From Changpingibacter yushuensis (GTDB taxonomy: Bacteria > Actinomycetota > Actinomycetes > Actinomycetales > Actinomycetaceae): DNA of 64,000 nt. Position 1 is the first letter of the stretch, and each line of letters begins with the position of its first letter. The position numbers were made by a program, and so were the translations under genes. Positions 1-7,975 of this stretch are shown here, piece by piece. The stretch is from positions 434,001 through 498,000 of the forward strand of contig NZ_CP059492.1 in the NCBI RefSeq assembly GCF_014041995.1, given 5' to 3'. Under the pieces are notes generated by a model. That model was not told the origin of the DNA. It worked only from the letters and a program-made list of their open reading frames with translations, and searched no databases.

Positions 1-164
1 GCGCCGATGTGCTTGTACACGCCTGCGAGCTGCGCGTTTGGGTCCACGGGATGATCCGTGGTGATGAACTGCGTGGGATCGTCCTGGATGAGGGCGAGCG
101 CCGAGCGTAGATCGTTCACTGCGGTGTTCGCCGATGCCGCGTGCGTGTGGTTGGTTGAGCCCAT
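1..164 (-). CDS. UbiD-family decarboxylase, N-terminal fragment cut by window edge
   Basis: The minus strand reads an N-terminus containing NDLRSALALIQDDP, then TDHPVDPNAQLAGVYKHIGA, and runs off the window. This matches the start of UbiD-type prenylated-FMN decarboxylases, which act on aromatic or hydroxyaromatic acids; the substrate cannot be inferred. The chosen ATG (164..162) has a GGAGG 7-8 nt upstream. Two earlier in-frame ATGs at 185 and 179 lack a good ribosome site. It is divergent from a MarR remnant, and such decarboxylases are often MarR-controlled. Only 54 codons are visible, so the family call rests on the N-terminal motif. Confidence 0.65.
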   Translation of the reverse strand, partial: MGSTNHTHAASANTAVNDLRSALALIQDDPTQFITTDHPVDPNAQLAGVYKHIG

Positions 165-184
165 TGCCTGTTCCTCCATATTCA

Positions 185-505
185 TCGGCTGGAGCGCTCT
201 ATCGCGCTCGCGACGAGCAGCATCTGACCCAAGCGCAGCTCGCGGCCCAAATGTTCATCACACAAGCCGGCATGCTCAAGCGCCTCCGAAAGCTCCAACG
301 GCTCGGCTTCATTGAGCGGAACATCGATCCAACTGATGCGCGAAAACAGACTGTTTCCCTAACCGATCCGGGCCGCGTGGTGCTCGAATCGGTGCTCGAT
401 GAGTTCTTCACCGCCGAACGGAAAAGTTTAGATACATTGAGCGGCCCGCAACGGATCGAGCTGACTCGGATGCTGCGCGAGCTTCTTAACCAACGCGACG
501 ATTAG
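185..505 (+). pseudogene. MarR-family regulator, 5'-truncated remnant
   Basis: The frame encodes the recognition helix and wing of a MarR winged helix (LTQAQLAAQMFITQAGMLKR, then RNIDPTDARKQTVSLTDPG) and the C-terminal dimerisation helix, ending LTRMLRELLNQRDD. The N-terminal dimerisation helices and the first part of the wHTH (about 50-60 residues) are missing. Upstream, the frame runs antisense into the start of the UbiD gene and has no ATG or GTG with a ribosome site. I read it as a deletion remnant of the divergent UbiD regulator. A TTG at 167 is the only upstream candidate start, and it would give an incomplete domain. Confidence 0.6.
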
Positions 506-618
506 TGCGGCCGAACGCGCTCATTCCATCGATTGTGAATCCGCCATGTGTGGTGAAGTCAATGTGGTCTGGGCACCTTGATGGCTGAGGCGAGGACTAT
601 GGTGGGAGGCAAAGTACA

Positions 619-754
619 CCACGTGCTTCGGGGTCGGTGAAAGTCCGAACCGGCGGTTAAAGTCCGCGACCCGTGTGCTGCTCAGTAGCACACGGTTGAT
701 CTGGTGAAATTCCAGAACCGACGGTTAGAGTCCGGATGGGAGAATCACACGTGG
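619..754 (+). promoter_or_regulatory. FMN riboswitch (RFN element)
   Basis: The conserved RFN blocks appear in order: CTTCGGGG, CCGGCGGTTAAAGTCCGCGA, a variable hairpin (GTGTGCT..AGTAGCACAC), GTTGATCTGGTGAAATTCCAG, then CCGACGGTTAGAGTCCGGAT. Helix P1 closes perfectly with CCACGTG at 619-625 and CACGTGG at 748-754. RFN elements bind FMN and repress riboflavin genes. Downstream, GGGGAG (about 764) and CTCCCC (about 779) can form a hairpin before the ribE start, a possible expression platform. A weak -10 (TATGGT, 598-603) would start transcription just upstream of P1. Confidence 0.95.
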
Positions 755-832
755 ATTGTGGGGAGTATTCGCCTACCTCCCCATGTGCGGCGCTCCCATC
801 GCGCTTCCCGGAGCCAGAATCTGGGAGAGAAC

Positions 833-1450
833 ATGTTCACTGGAATTGTTGAAGAACTCGGGACCGTCAAGGACATCATGCTCCAACCCCATGGAGGAGC
901 AACGTTGGCCATCGCTGGACCACTTGCGGTCCAGGGAGCCAAGCGCGGAGATTCCATCGCGGTATCTGGCGTCTGCCTCACTGTGGTGGACCAGCCAGCC
1001 GAAGGAGTATTCGTCGTCGACATTATGCCGGAAACGCTGCACCGCACTGCGCTGGGTACCCTGACCGCAGGTAGCCGGGTCAACCTTGAACGCGCGCTAC
1101 CGGTTGATGGGCGCCTGCATGGGCACATTGTGCAAGGCCACGTGGATGGTGTGGGTCAGCTCAGTAGGCGTGTGGACTCCGACGGGTGGATTGAGCTTCG
1201 TGTGGAGGCGCCCGAAGCGCTCACAGGTTTCATTGCTGAGAAGGGCGCGGTTGCGCTCAATGGAGTATCTCTGACAGTGACAACTGTTGTGGGGCATGAG
1301 TTTGGTGTGGCGCTTATCCCGGAGACCCTTCGCATGACCAATCTGGGGCTCCTAGATGCGGGCGATCCGGTCAACATCGAGATCGACGTCGTAGCCAGAT
1401 ACGTGGCACAGCTCCTAGAGAAGGGTTCGCTTCCGGCCAAGATCTCGTGA
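833..1450 (+). CDS. ribE: Riboflavin synthase (alpha chain)
   Basis: Riboflavin synthase dismutates two 6,7-dimethyl-8-ribityllumazines into riboflavin and a pyrimidine. The 205-aa protein has the family start MFTGIVEELG and two lumazine-binding barrels: the first with VSGVCLTVV and HRTALGTL, the second with LNGVSLTVT and PETLRMTNLG. Length is normal. An upstream in-frame ATG at 704 lies inside the riboswitch and is rejected; the ATG at 833 follows GGGAGAG. The gene follows an FMN riboswitch directly, so it is probably repressed by FMN. No ribD, ribBA or ribH follows, so the rest of the pathway must lie elsewhere. Confidence 0.95.
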   Translation: MFTGIVEELGTVKDIMLQPHGGATLAIAGPLAVQGAKRGDSIAVSGVCLTVVDQPAEGVFVVDIMPETLHRTALGTLTAGSRVNLERALPVDGRLHGHIVQGHVDGVGQLSRRVDSDGWIELRVEAPEALTGFIAEKGAVALNGVSLTVTTVVGHEFGVALIPETLRMTNLGLLDAGDPVNIEIDVVARYVAQLLEKGSLPAKIS

Positions 1451-1477
1451 CTTTCGGCTGAGTATTGCGGAAAGTAT

Positions 1478-1489
1478 CTCGACGTCGAG
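1478..1489. promoter_or_regulatory. Palindromic MarR operator candidate
   Basis: A perfect 12-bp palindrome, CTCGACGTCGAG, lies 12 bp before the start of the MarR gene at 1502 and downstream of ribE. Position and symmetry fit an autoregulatory operator. Binding is inferred. Confidence 0.5.
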
Positions 1490-1501
1490 TAATCTGGCTA
1501 C

Positions 1502-2017
1502 ATGAAAACCGCGCGAGAGCCTCGTGATGAGGTGGATGGAATTGTTGAGTCGTGGGGCCGCGAGCGCCCTGACTTTGATCCCGAACCACTTGCGGTGTTC
1601 TCTCGAATGGTGCGGCTGACTTACCACATTGACAAGATGCGCAGGCAGGCGTTTACGCGCCACTCGATCGAATCGTGGGAGTTTGAGATGCTTGCTGCGT
1701 TGCGCCGTCAAGGCCCTCCGTATCGCCTGACGGCGGGGCGCCTCATGCAGGAGACCCTTGTTTCTTCCGGCACGGTTACTAATCGAATCGATCGAATGGT
1801 GGCTCGCGGGAACGCGCGGCGTCTTCCAGATCCCACAGACAAACGAGTGGTTCATGTGGAGGCTACACCGGCGGGAGTGGAGCTCGTGGATCAGGCGATG
1901 GCAGATCTGCTGGACCTAGAGAGTGAACAACTTGACGGGCTAGGCGCAGACTCCAGCCGGGAACTTGCCGCGCTGCTGCGTGAGCTTCTGGCCCATTTTG
2001 AGCGGGGCGGGAAGTAG
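1502..2017 (+). CDS. MarR-family transcriptional regulator
   Basis: This 171-aa protein is a complete MarR regulator. N-terminal dimerisation helices include AVFSRMVRLTYHIDKMRRQA (about 31-50). The winged helix follows with SWEFEMLAALRRQGPPYRLT, SSGTVTNRIDRM and the wing motif DPTDKRVVHVEATPAG, then C-terminal helices. It is probably a dimer that binds the palindrome just upstream. It lies 51 bp after ribE in the same direction, so read-through is possible, but nothing suggests a riboflavin role. The ligand and other targets are unknown. Confidence 0.88.
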   Translation: MKTAREPRDEVDGIVESWGRERPDFDPEPLAVFSRMVRLTYHIDKMRRQAFTRHSIESWEFEMLAALRRQGPPYRLTAGRLMQETLVSSGTVTNRIDRMVARGNARRLPDPTDKRVVHVEATPAGVELVDQAMADLLDLESEQLDGLGADSSRELAALLRELLAHFERGGK

Positions 2018-2084
2018 TCCTTAGCAGGGAGACCGTGGTGGGAAGTAAGCCGTGGTGTGGCCGGAAGCCGTGGTGGGGCCGGAA

Positions 2085-2516
2085 TCAGTCTTCGCGGGTG
2101 ATGATGGTTTCATGCGGCACGGCGTGGTCGAGGGTGTGCCCCACAGTGCAGTAGCGGGCGATCGCTGCCAGAGCCCGCTTTCGCGTGTCGGCCTCGGCTT
2201 CCGGATCAAGATCCTTGAACTCGGGGATGAGCTCCACAACGAACTTTGTGAATCGATCCTCGTCTTCTCGATACTCGTTGGCGATGACCCCGCTCAATGC
2301 GAAGTCATCACCCAACACGTGCGCCAAGCGGGAATCTGCTGACATCGCGTTGCAGCCCAGCAGGGCTGCCTTGAGCAAGTCACCGGGGCTCCACTGGCCT
2401 TCGCCCTTGCCGATCTCCAACGTTGCGCCACGCGAGTTCTGCGCATGGTAGGTTCGCGTTCCAGTGCGCTCTAGGGAGACGTCTGGCTGGGTGGGAGTTG
2501 AAGTTTGAGAAGTCAT
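2085..2516 (-). CDS. OsmC/Ohr-family peroxidase-like protein
   Basis: This 143-aa protein has the OsmC fold signature, with the two family cysteines at about 55 (LLGCNAMSA) and 123 (ARYCTVGHTL). Family members are thiol-dependent hydroperoxide reductases of the cytoplasm, and general OsmC-like proteins of this length are common in actinobacteria. The ATG at 2516 is preferred because GGAAGGG sits 6 nt upstream; a TTG two codons earlier is also open. The nearest regulator is the MarR gene on the other strand, converging on this gene, so co-regulation is uncertain. Confidence 0.85.
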   Translation of the reverse strand: MTSQTSTPTQPDVSLERTGTRTYHAQNSRGATLEIGKGEGQWSPGDLLKAALLGCNAMSADSRLAHVLGDDFALSGVIANEYREDEDRFTKFVVELIPEFKDLDPEAEADTRKRALAAIARYCTVGHTLDHAVPHETIITRED

Positions 2517-2694
2517 GGGCAACCCTTCCGTGAGTTCGTCTTGGTCATCAAGCTTAGTGGGCGAGTCAAGCCCGGCGGTCTGGTCGCCTCAGGTCACGTT
2601 GCGGAGCTGGGCACCCCGGCTATCAGGACAACTGGATGCTCCACGGCGCGGTGGCGTTTTGTCCGCCGGGCGCACTCAACTATCAGGACAGGTA

Positions 2695-3870
2695 CTATGC
2701 GGCCTTCCTCAAGACCTGCTTGAGCTTGATCCTCTCACCTGTGTGCAGAATGGAACGCTCGTAGATCTTGCCGGCCACTAGGGCGAGCAGTGGAATCGTG
2801 ATCAGCGTAAGCGCGATAGCGAGCACTTGCTCCCACACCTCGACTCCACCGACTGCCGCACGCATGGGCATCAGGTAAGGGGAAAAGAGTGGCACGTAGG
2901 AGAGCACCTTGGTTACGGTGGCATCCGGAAGGTAGGGCACAAGGTAGATCGCAAGGTATAGCGGGATCATCTGCATAAAAATGAGAGGAGTCTGAACTGC
3001 GCCCAGATCTTCCTGCCGGGAAACTGTGGCGGAGATTCCGCCAGTGATTCCGGCGAATGTGAAGTAGCCCAGAACGATCCACAGAAGCAGCATCGGCACG
3101 TATCCCCACACGCCTAGTGCGCCCAGTGTGCTGATTTGATCCAGCAGTCCTGCGATCCACAAGCCTCCGAGGATGCCGGCTAGGTACACCGCGAAGATGA
3201 CGAGCATAGCTGAGCCGATGCCTAGGATCTTTCCGAGCAGGAGGGTCCGCGGGCGCACGGTGGTCAACAAGATCTCCACCACGCGGCTCGCTTTCTCTTC
3301 TACCACGCCAGCCGAGAGTGTGGAGATTCCCATGAGCGTGATCATCATGAGCATGAGCACACCCACCATGCCCACGGCGTAGCCAATGGGGTTCTCACTG
3401 AAGGCGTCAGTTGCCACGCTGGTGACAGTGGTGCTGGCTAGAGCGGCGAGGTTCGCTGATACGTCTGGGGTCAGTGCTCCAGCTTCATCCATCAGCTTCT
3501 CCGTTGCGGCCAGTACCACCACGTCCCTGATGGGATCGGCGCCGTCGGTCGAGGTGATGGTGGGAGCCGCGGGACTGCCAGAAATAACTGCGTTGCCGGA
3601 ATCGCGCGCTACGTCATCTGGATTACCAGAGGTTTCCTCGACACTCACACCCAGTTGCTCAAGATAGGGCGTCAGCGCGTTGGCTTCAGACGTGATGGAT
3701 ACGGATGTGGCTTCAGGGATTGCCTGATCATCAGAGCTGTCATCTCCCAAGAAGATGTTGCCAGCTACGCCGGCGGCGAGGCACAGAATCACGATGACTG
3801 CCGTGGAGATTCGCATAGCTTTGGAGCCCAGCAGTGTTGTGAACTCGCGTTTGATGATGAGTCCTAGCAT
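2695..3870 (-). CDS. ABC-2 type transporter permease, NatB-like
   Basis: The 391-aa membrane protein has one N-terminal membrane helix (about 18-40), a large extracytoplasmic region of about 130 residues rich in Ser/Thr/Asp, then about five helices from residue 170 (VGMVGVLMLMMITLMGIST, later LGYFTFAGITGGI). This is the layout of NatB-type ABC-2 permeases, which export sodium or other substrates. The ATG at 3870 overlaps the TGA of the ATPase gene by one base (TGATG), so the two are translationally coupled. The substrate cannot be read from the sequence. Confidence 0.85.
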   Translation of the reverse strand: MLGLIIKREFTTLLGSKAMRISTAVIVILCLAAGVAGNIFLGDDSSDDQAIPEATSVSITSEANALTPYLEQLGVSVEETSGNPDDVARDSGNAVISGSPAAPTITSTDGADPIRDVVVLAATEKLMDEAGALTPDVSANLAALASTTVTSVATDAFSENPIGYAVGMVGVLMLMMITLMGISTLSAGVVEEKASRVVEILLTTVRPRTLLLGKILGIGSAMLVIFAVYLAGILGGLWIAGLLDQISTLGALGVWGYVPMLLLWIVLGYFTFAGITGGISATVSRQEDLGAVQTPLIFMQMIPLYLAIYLVPYLPDATVTKVLSYVPLFSPYLMPMRAAVGGVEVWEQVLAIALTLITIPLLALVAGKIYERSILHTGERIKLKQVLRKAA

Positions 3871-4880
3871 CAGCGCGCCACCTTCTTCCACAGTGACCGT
3901 TTGGCCGGCTTAGTTTCGGGTTGATCTGGCGCAGTCACGACGACGACGTCCTTGAACAAGTCCGTCAAGTGTGGCCTGCGGGGCCCGAACTCGTGAACAG
4001 GTCCCGCGCTGATCGCGGCTTGCAACACTGTCTGGTCTGAAACTCCGGCGGGTTGATTGAAGATCACGCGGGTGAGCCCCGAAATGGCGGGCGCTTCTGC
4101 GCTGCCATCGAGCGGGTCTGGCGCTAGCGTGATGCCGAGCGGGAGGAGTGCGGCGGAAAGCTGTTCGGGTGCAGCTCCGGAAGCGAGTGCCAACTGCTGG
4201 GATTCTGTGGAGCGCAGTTCGTTGATTGTTCCTTCGGCAACCATGTGACCTTGGGAAATAATGCCTACCCTGTCGCACAACCTCTCCACCAGATCGAGCT
4301 GATGGGAGGAGAACACCACGGACGCGCCAGATTCCACTTTCTCTTTGAGGACCTGAGACATCACATCTACTGCTACTGGATCCAATCCGGAGAAGGGTTC
4401 ATCAAGCACCATGAGCGTGGGGTTGTGGATGAGTGCTGCTGCGAGCTGCACGCGCTGCTGGTTTCCGAGGGAGAGCTTTTGTACGTTGTCCTCACGGCGT
4501 GCCTGAATGCCCAAGCGCTCAGTCCAGTACTCCATTGCTGCGTGTGCTTCGGACTTGTTCATCCCGTGCAAGCGAGCCAGGTATTCGAGTTGTGGCCCCA
4601 CGGCGAATCTGGGATACAGGCCGCGTTCCTCTGGCATGTAGCCGATCGTCTTGCGAGCCTCGAAGGAGATAGGTGCGCCGTTCCACGTGACCTCACCTGA
4701 ATCGGCAGACATAACTCCCAGCATGATCCGCATCGCGGTGGTCTTGCCTGCTCCGTTCGAGCCGACGAACCCGAACATCTCCCCCTTTCCCACATTGAAG
4801 GAGAGATCGCGAAGCGCTTGCAATGATCCAAATGACTTGTTGAGGTGATCGATACCCAGCATTGGGCCAGCGAGTGGCAT
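3870..4880 (-). CDS. ABC transporter ATP-binding protein, NatA-like
   Basis: The 336-aa ATPase has Walker A GSNGAGKTT, signature LSLGNQQR, Walker B LMVLDEP and an H-loop in FSSHQLDLVERL. A C-terminal extension of about 110 residues is typical of ATPases that pair with ABC-2 permeases. The start chosen (4880) has GAGGAT 6 nt upstream; the frame is open further upstream, but that would overlap the TetR gene end. It forms a TetR-ATPase-permease operon with genes on either side. Function as an exporter ATPase is secure; the substrate is not. Confidence 0.88.
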   Translation of the reverse strand: MPLAGPMLGIDHLNKSFGSLQALRDLSFNVGKGEMFGFVGSNGAGKTTAMRIMLGVMSADSGEVTWNGAPISFEARKTIGYMPEERGLYPRFAVGPQLEYLARLHGMNKSEAHAAMEYWTERLGIQARREDNVQKLSLGNQQRVQLAAALIHNPTLMVLDEPFSGLDPVAVDVMSQVLKEKVESGASVVFSSHQLDLVERLCDRVGIISQGHMVAEGTINELRSTESQQLALASGAAPEQLSAALLPLGITLAPDPLDGSAEAPAISGLTRVIFNQPAGVSDQTVLQAAISAGPVHEFGPRRPHLTDLFKDVVVVTAPDQPETKPAKRSLWKKVAR

Positions 4881-4948
4881 ATCTATCCTCACGAGATAGG
4901 TGTGATTGCGTTTACAGGTTACCAAATCGTTTGATTCGTGCCGGAATC

Positions 4949-5635
4949 CTAGTTTGGAGTGCCTCCCCATTCTTCCCCGTCAGGGTTGGGAACCGTCACT
5001 AGGTGGGGGTCGCGTTCCATTGAGCGAAGGCCGAGCCACAGCAGGTTGGTCACATGGGCCGCCACCGTGCCCTTGTCAGGTGCTTGTACCTCAACCCACC
5101 ACTGGCCGATCCGGCCGATCGCACCGGCCAAGAGCTGACCGTAGATGGGAGCAGTCTGCGGATCTTGACCCAGTTCTTCCATAACGGGGGCGAGCATTTC
5201 CGTCACTTGTTCGGCAACGTCGGCAATCACCGTGGTGAACGTTCCTCCGCTCACAGCGGTGGGAGATTGGTGGGAAAGCAGGCGGAAGCCATCAGGGCTT
5301 TCGTCAATGTAGTCCAGCAGTGACAGGAGGATTCTCTCCAGCATCTCGCGCGGGTGCTGCCCTGGGATCATCTGGCTAGCCAACATCTCCGAGAGAGATG
5401 TCACTTCGCGATCCACGATTACTTGGTAGAGACCTTCCTTGCCGCCGAAGTGTTCGTAGACCACGGGCTTGGAGACTTGGGCCGCAGCGGCGATTTCCTC
5501 AATGGAAACGGCGTCATACCCGCGAGTTCCGAACAGCTCACGTGCGACGCCGATGAGTTGCTCGCGCCGGTCGGCTCGAGTCATGCGAATTCGCGGGCGA
5601 GGATCGCGCCGGTTTGTGAGTTCGGATTCATTCAT
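4949..5635 (-). CDS. TetR-family transcriptional regulator
   Basis: The 228-aa protein carries a TetR HTH at about residues 20-67 (RREQLIGVARELFGTRGYDA, then IAAAAQVSKPVVYEHFGGKE), followed by an all-helical ligand-binding domain. It lies 68 bp upstream of the ABC ATPase gene in the same direction and is the likely local repressor of that exporter operon. Its upstream side faces tRNA-Gln and glmU. The inducer is unknown. Confidence 0.88.
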   Translation of the reverse strand: MNESELTNRRDPRPRIRMTRADRREQLIGVARELFGTRGYDAVSIEEIAAAAQVSKPVVYEHFGGKEGLYQVIVDREVTSLSEMLASQMIPGQHPREMLERILLSLLDYIDESPDGFRLLSHQSPTAVSGGTFTTVIADVAEQVTEMLAPVMEELGQDPQTAPIYGQLLAGAIGRIGQWWVEVQAPDKGTVAAHVTNLLWLGLRSMERDPHLVTVPNPDGEEWGGTPN

Positions 5636-5686
5636 GGTTTCATTATGACTGCTGAACGGCTGACGGTAGAATCATTCCGTTCATAT

Positions 5687-5760
5687 TCCGCCTTGGTGTA
5701 ATGGCAGCACAAAGGTCTTTGGAACCTTTGGTCCAGGTTCGAACCCTGGAGGCGGAGCCA
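5687..5760 (+). tRNA. tRNA-Gln (UUG)
   Basis: The acceptor stem TCCGCCT pairs with AGGCGGA. The anticodon stem AAGGT/ACCTT holds the loop CTTTGGA, giving anticodon UUG. The T arm is CCAGG-TTCGAAC-CCTGG, the discriminator is G, and CCA is encoded. It lies 79 nt upstream of the glmU start. Confidence 0.95.
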
Positions 5761-5838
5761 AACTCACATGTGAATACTCGCCCTCGAAAGCTGACGCGGG
5801 GTAGGCTAGTTTCGGTTCAACGAGAAGAGGGGAAAGCT

Positions 5839-6915
5839 GTGAGTTCTGGGCGTCCAGCGGCGGTCGTGATTCTTGCCGCAGGGCAGGGAACGCGAATGCA
5901 CTCGGCAACACCCAAGGTGCTGCATTCACTGTGCGGGCGCACTCTTCTTGGTCATGCAATTGCAGCTGCGCGCGGGCTCCGACCCGAATATGTCGTGGTG
6001 GTGGTTCGTCACGAACGCGATGCAGTTGCCGCCCACGCGTTGGAATGTGATCCGGACGTCATCATCGCTGATCAGGATGCGATCATGGGTACGGGGCGCG
6101 CAGTTTGGTGCGGCCTCCAAGAACTTCCAGCATCGCTTTCCGGGTCTGTTACGGTCATGGCCGGCGATACGCCATTGCTCGATACGCAGACCCTCAGCCA
6201 CCTGAACGAACGTCACGATTCCAATGCGGTCACGGTTCTCACCACAAACGTTTCCGATCCAACTGGATATGGCCGAATCTTGCGTGACAGCACCGGGAGT
6301 ATTTGCGGCGTCGTCGAACACAAGGATGCGGATCCCGCCCAACGCGCGATCACGGAGATCAATACCTCCACCTACTCGTTTGACCTCGAGTTTCTCCGCA
6401 GCGCGCTGGAGAACCTGTCAAGTTCTAACGCGCAAGGTGAGCTGTATCTGACGGACGTTGTTGAACAGGCCTACTCATCGGGCAGCGGGGTTGGGGACTA
6501 CGTTGTCTCGGACTCTTGGCTGGTGGAAGGGTGTAACGATCTGGTTCAGCTGGCTGCTTTGCGTCACGAGATGAATAAGCGAATCCTTGACGCTTGGATG
6601 CGTTCAGGTGTTTCTATCGTGGACCCAGCCACAACCGCTGTGGACGTCGACGTCACGCTCGAACCCGATTCTTGTATTCTTCCGGGAACTCAACTCCATG
6701 GACACACAGATGTGCGTGCGCAGGCAGTTGTGGGACCCGGCGAGTTCACCGACACCGTTGTTGGTGCTCGCGCTGTGGCGTGTCACGTGGTGGCACGCGG
6801 TGGCGCAATCCCGGCCGGAACTACTCTTCCGCCATTTACGATTTTTCCGGTGGAGCAGGGGACTGCCGGAAGCACCGACGCTTTGGGCGGAATTCCCGCC
6901 GGGCAGCATCACTGA
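5839..6915 (+). CDS. glmU: GlmU-like UDP-GlcNAc pyrophosphorylase, acetyltransferase half truncated
   Basis: GlmU normally makes UDP-GlcNAc in two steps, acetylation of GlcN-1-P and uridylylation. The uridyltransferase half is complete: LAAGQGTRM (12-20), TPKVLH, MAGDTPL (about 107-113), GYGRIL and ITEINTSTYSF. The left-handed beta-helix half stops after about 100 residues near GAIPAGTTLPPF. At 358 aa the protein lacks the later coils that hold the acetyl-CoA site and catalytic His (about residues 330-430 of the usual 450-480). The GTG start has AGAGGGGAAA upstream; the earlier open frame covers the tRNA. The stop is 12 bp before prs, so the short form looks native. Confidence 0.85.
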   Translation: MSSGRPAAVVILAAGQGTRMHSATPKVLHSLCGRTLLGHAIAAARGLRPEYVVVVVRHERDAVAAHALECDPDVIIADQDAIMGTGRAVWCGLQELPASLSGSVTVMAGDTPLLDTQTLSHLNERHDSNAVTVLTTNVSDPTGYGRILRDSTGSICGVVEHKDADPAQRAITEINTSTYSFDLEFLRSALENLSSSNAQGELYLTDVVEQAYSSGSGVGDYVVSDSWLVEGCNDLVQLAALRHEMNKRILDAWMRSGVSIVDPATTAVDVDVTLEPDSCILPGTQLHGHTDVRAQAVVGPGEFTDTVVGARAVACHVVARGGAIPAGTTLPPFTIFPVEQGTAGSTDALGGIPAGQHH

Positions 6916-6927
6916 CAGGGAGCACCA

Positions 6928-7908
6928 ATGACGGGTATGCAGGTATCCAACGAGAAGCGACTAGTTCTGTTGAGCGGCCGGGCACACCCGGAACTTGCAG
7001 ATGCTGTAGCAAAGGAGTTGGGCATTGAGCTCCTCCCGATTACCGCGTATGACTTCGCAAGCTCGGAGATCTACGTCCGATTCGATGAGTCGATCCGAGG
7101 CGCAGATGTGTTCATTCTGCAGTCCCACCCAGCTCCGATCAACAAGTGGCTCATGGAGCAGCTCATCATGGTGGATGCCGCCAAGCGCGCTTCCGCCAAG
7201 CGCATCACCGCTGTTTCGCCGTACTATCCCTACGCCCGCCAAGACAAGAAGCATATGGGCCGCGAACCCATTTCGGCTCGCTTGGTTGCTGACTTGTACA
7301 AGGCTGCTGGGGTTGATCGCATCATGAGCGTTGATCTTCACGCGGCACAGGCGCAAGGTTTCTTCGACGGCCCGGTGGATCACTTGTGGGCTATGCCAAC
7401 ATTGGTGGAGTACGTGCGTACCCGCATCGATCCGGATGAGGCCGTGATTGTTTCGCCCGACGCCGGGCGTATCAAGGTAGCTGAACAGTGGGGCAACCGT
7501 CTGGGTGGCGTGCCGTTGGCATTCGTGCACAAGACGCGTGACATCTCGCGGCCAAACCAAGCCACAGCGAACCGCGTGGTGGGCGATGTGCGCGGCCGCA
7601 CGGCTGTGATCGTGGACGATCTCATCGACACGGCCGGAACGATCTGTGGTGCGGTGCGCGTTGTACTTGATGCTGGCGCGAAGGACGTTATCATCGCGGC
7701 CACCCACGGGGTGCTCTCCGATCCTGCTGTCACGCGGCTTGGGGAAAGCGGGGTGCGTGAAGTTATCGTGACTGATACTTTGCCCATCCCTGCGGAGAAG
7801 CGCTTCCCACAGCTGACAGTTCTTCCGATTGCCCCTGTACTGGCCAATGCAATCGATGCAGTATTCGAGGACGGCTCAGTGACGTCGCTGTTTGACGGCG
7901 TGCACTGA
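6928..7908 (+). CDS. prs: Ribose-phosphate diphosphokinase (PRPP synthase)
   Basis: The enzyme makes PRPP from ribose 5-phosphate and ATP for nucleotide, His and Trp synthesis. The 326-aa protein shows the class I features: the YPYARQDKK flexible loop, DLHAAQAQGFF, and the PRPP-binding motif VIVDDLIDTAGTI. AGGGAG lies 5-6 nt before the ATG. It follows glmU by 12 bp, the usual actinobacterial pair, and is probably co-transcribed with it. A strong hairpin follows the stop. GlmU-type uridylylation and PRPP both feed envelope and nucleotide pools, but no direct functional link is implied. Confidence 0.97.
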   Translation: MTGMQVSNEKRLVLLSGRAHPELADAVAKELGIELLPITAYDFASSEIYVRFDESIRGADVFILQSHPAPINKWLMEQLIMVDAAKRASAKRITAVSPYYPYARQDKKHMGREPISARLVADLYKAAGVDRIMSVDLHAAQAQGFFDGPVDHLWAMPTLVEYVRTRIDPDEAVIVSPDAGRIKVAEQWGNRLGGVPLAFVHKTRDISRPNQATANRVVGDVRGRTAVIVDDLIDTAGTICGAVRVVLDAGAKDVIIAATHGVLSDPAVTRLGESGVREVIVTDTLPIPAEKRFPQLTVLPIAPVLANAIDAVFEDGSVTSLFDGVH

Positions 7909-7935
7909 GCCCTGAACGCGCTGGATGTGTGTGGG

Positions 7936-7970
7936 GTGTGGGCGGGAGCGCGTGGCGCTCCCGCCCACAC
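7936..7970. terminator. Bidirectional hairpin terminator between prs and GNAT gene
   Basis: A perfect 15-bp stem (GTGTGGGCGGGAGCG with its complement) and a 5-nt loop lie between two convergent stops. There is no T tract on either side, as is common for actinobacterial terminators. Confidence 0.8.
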
Positions 7971-7975
7971 CTGCA

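Noticed and set aside
5701-5838. Longer GlmU N-terminus
   Set aside because: The frame runs through the tRNA-Gln gene; a GTG with a good ribosome site lies at 5839.
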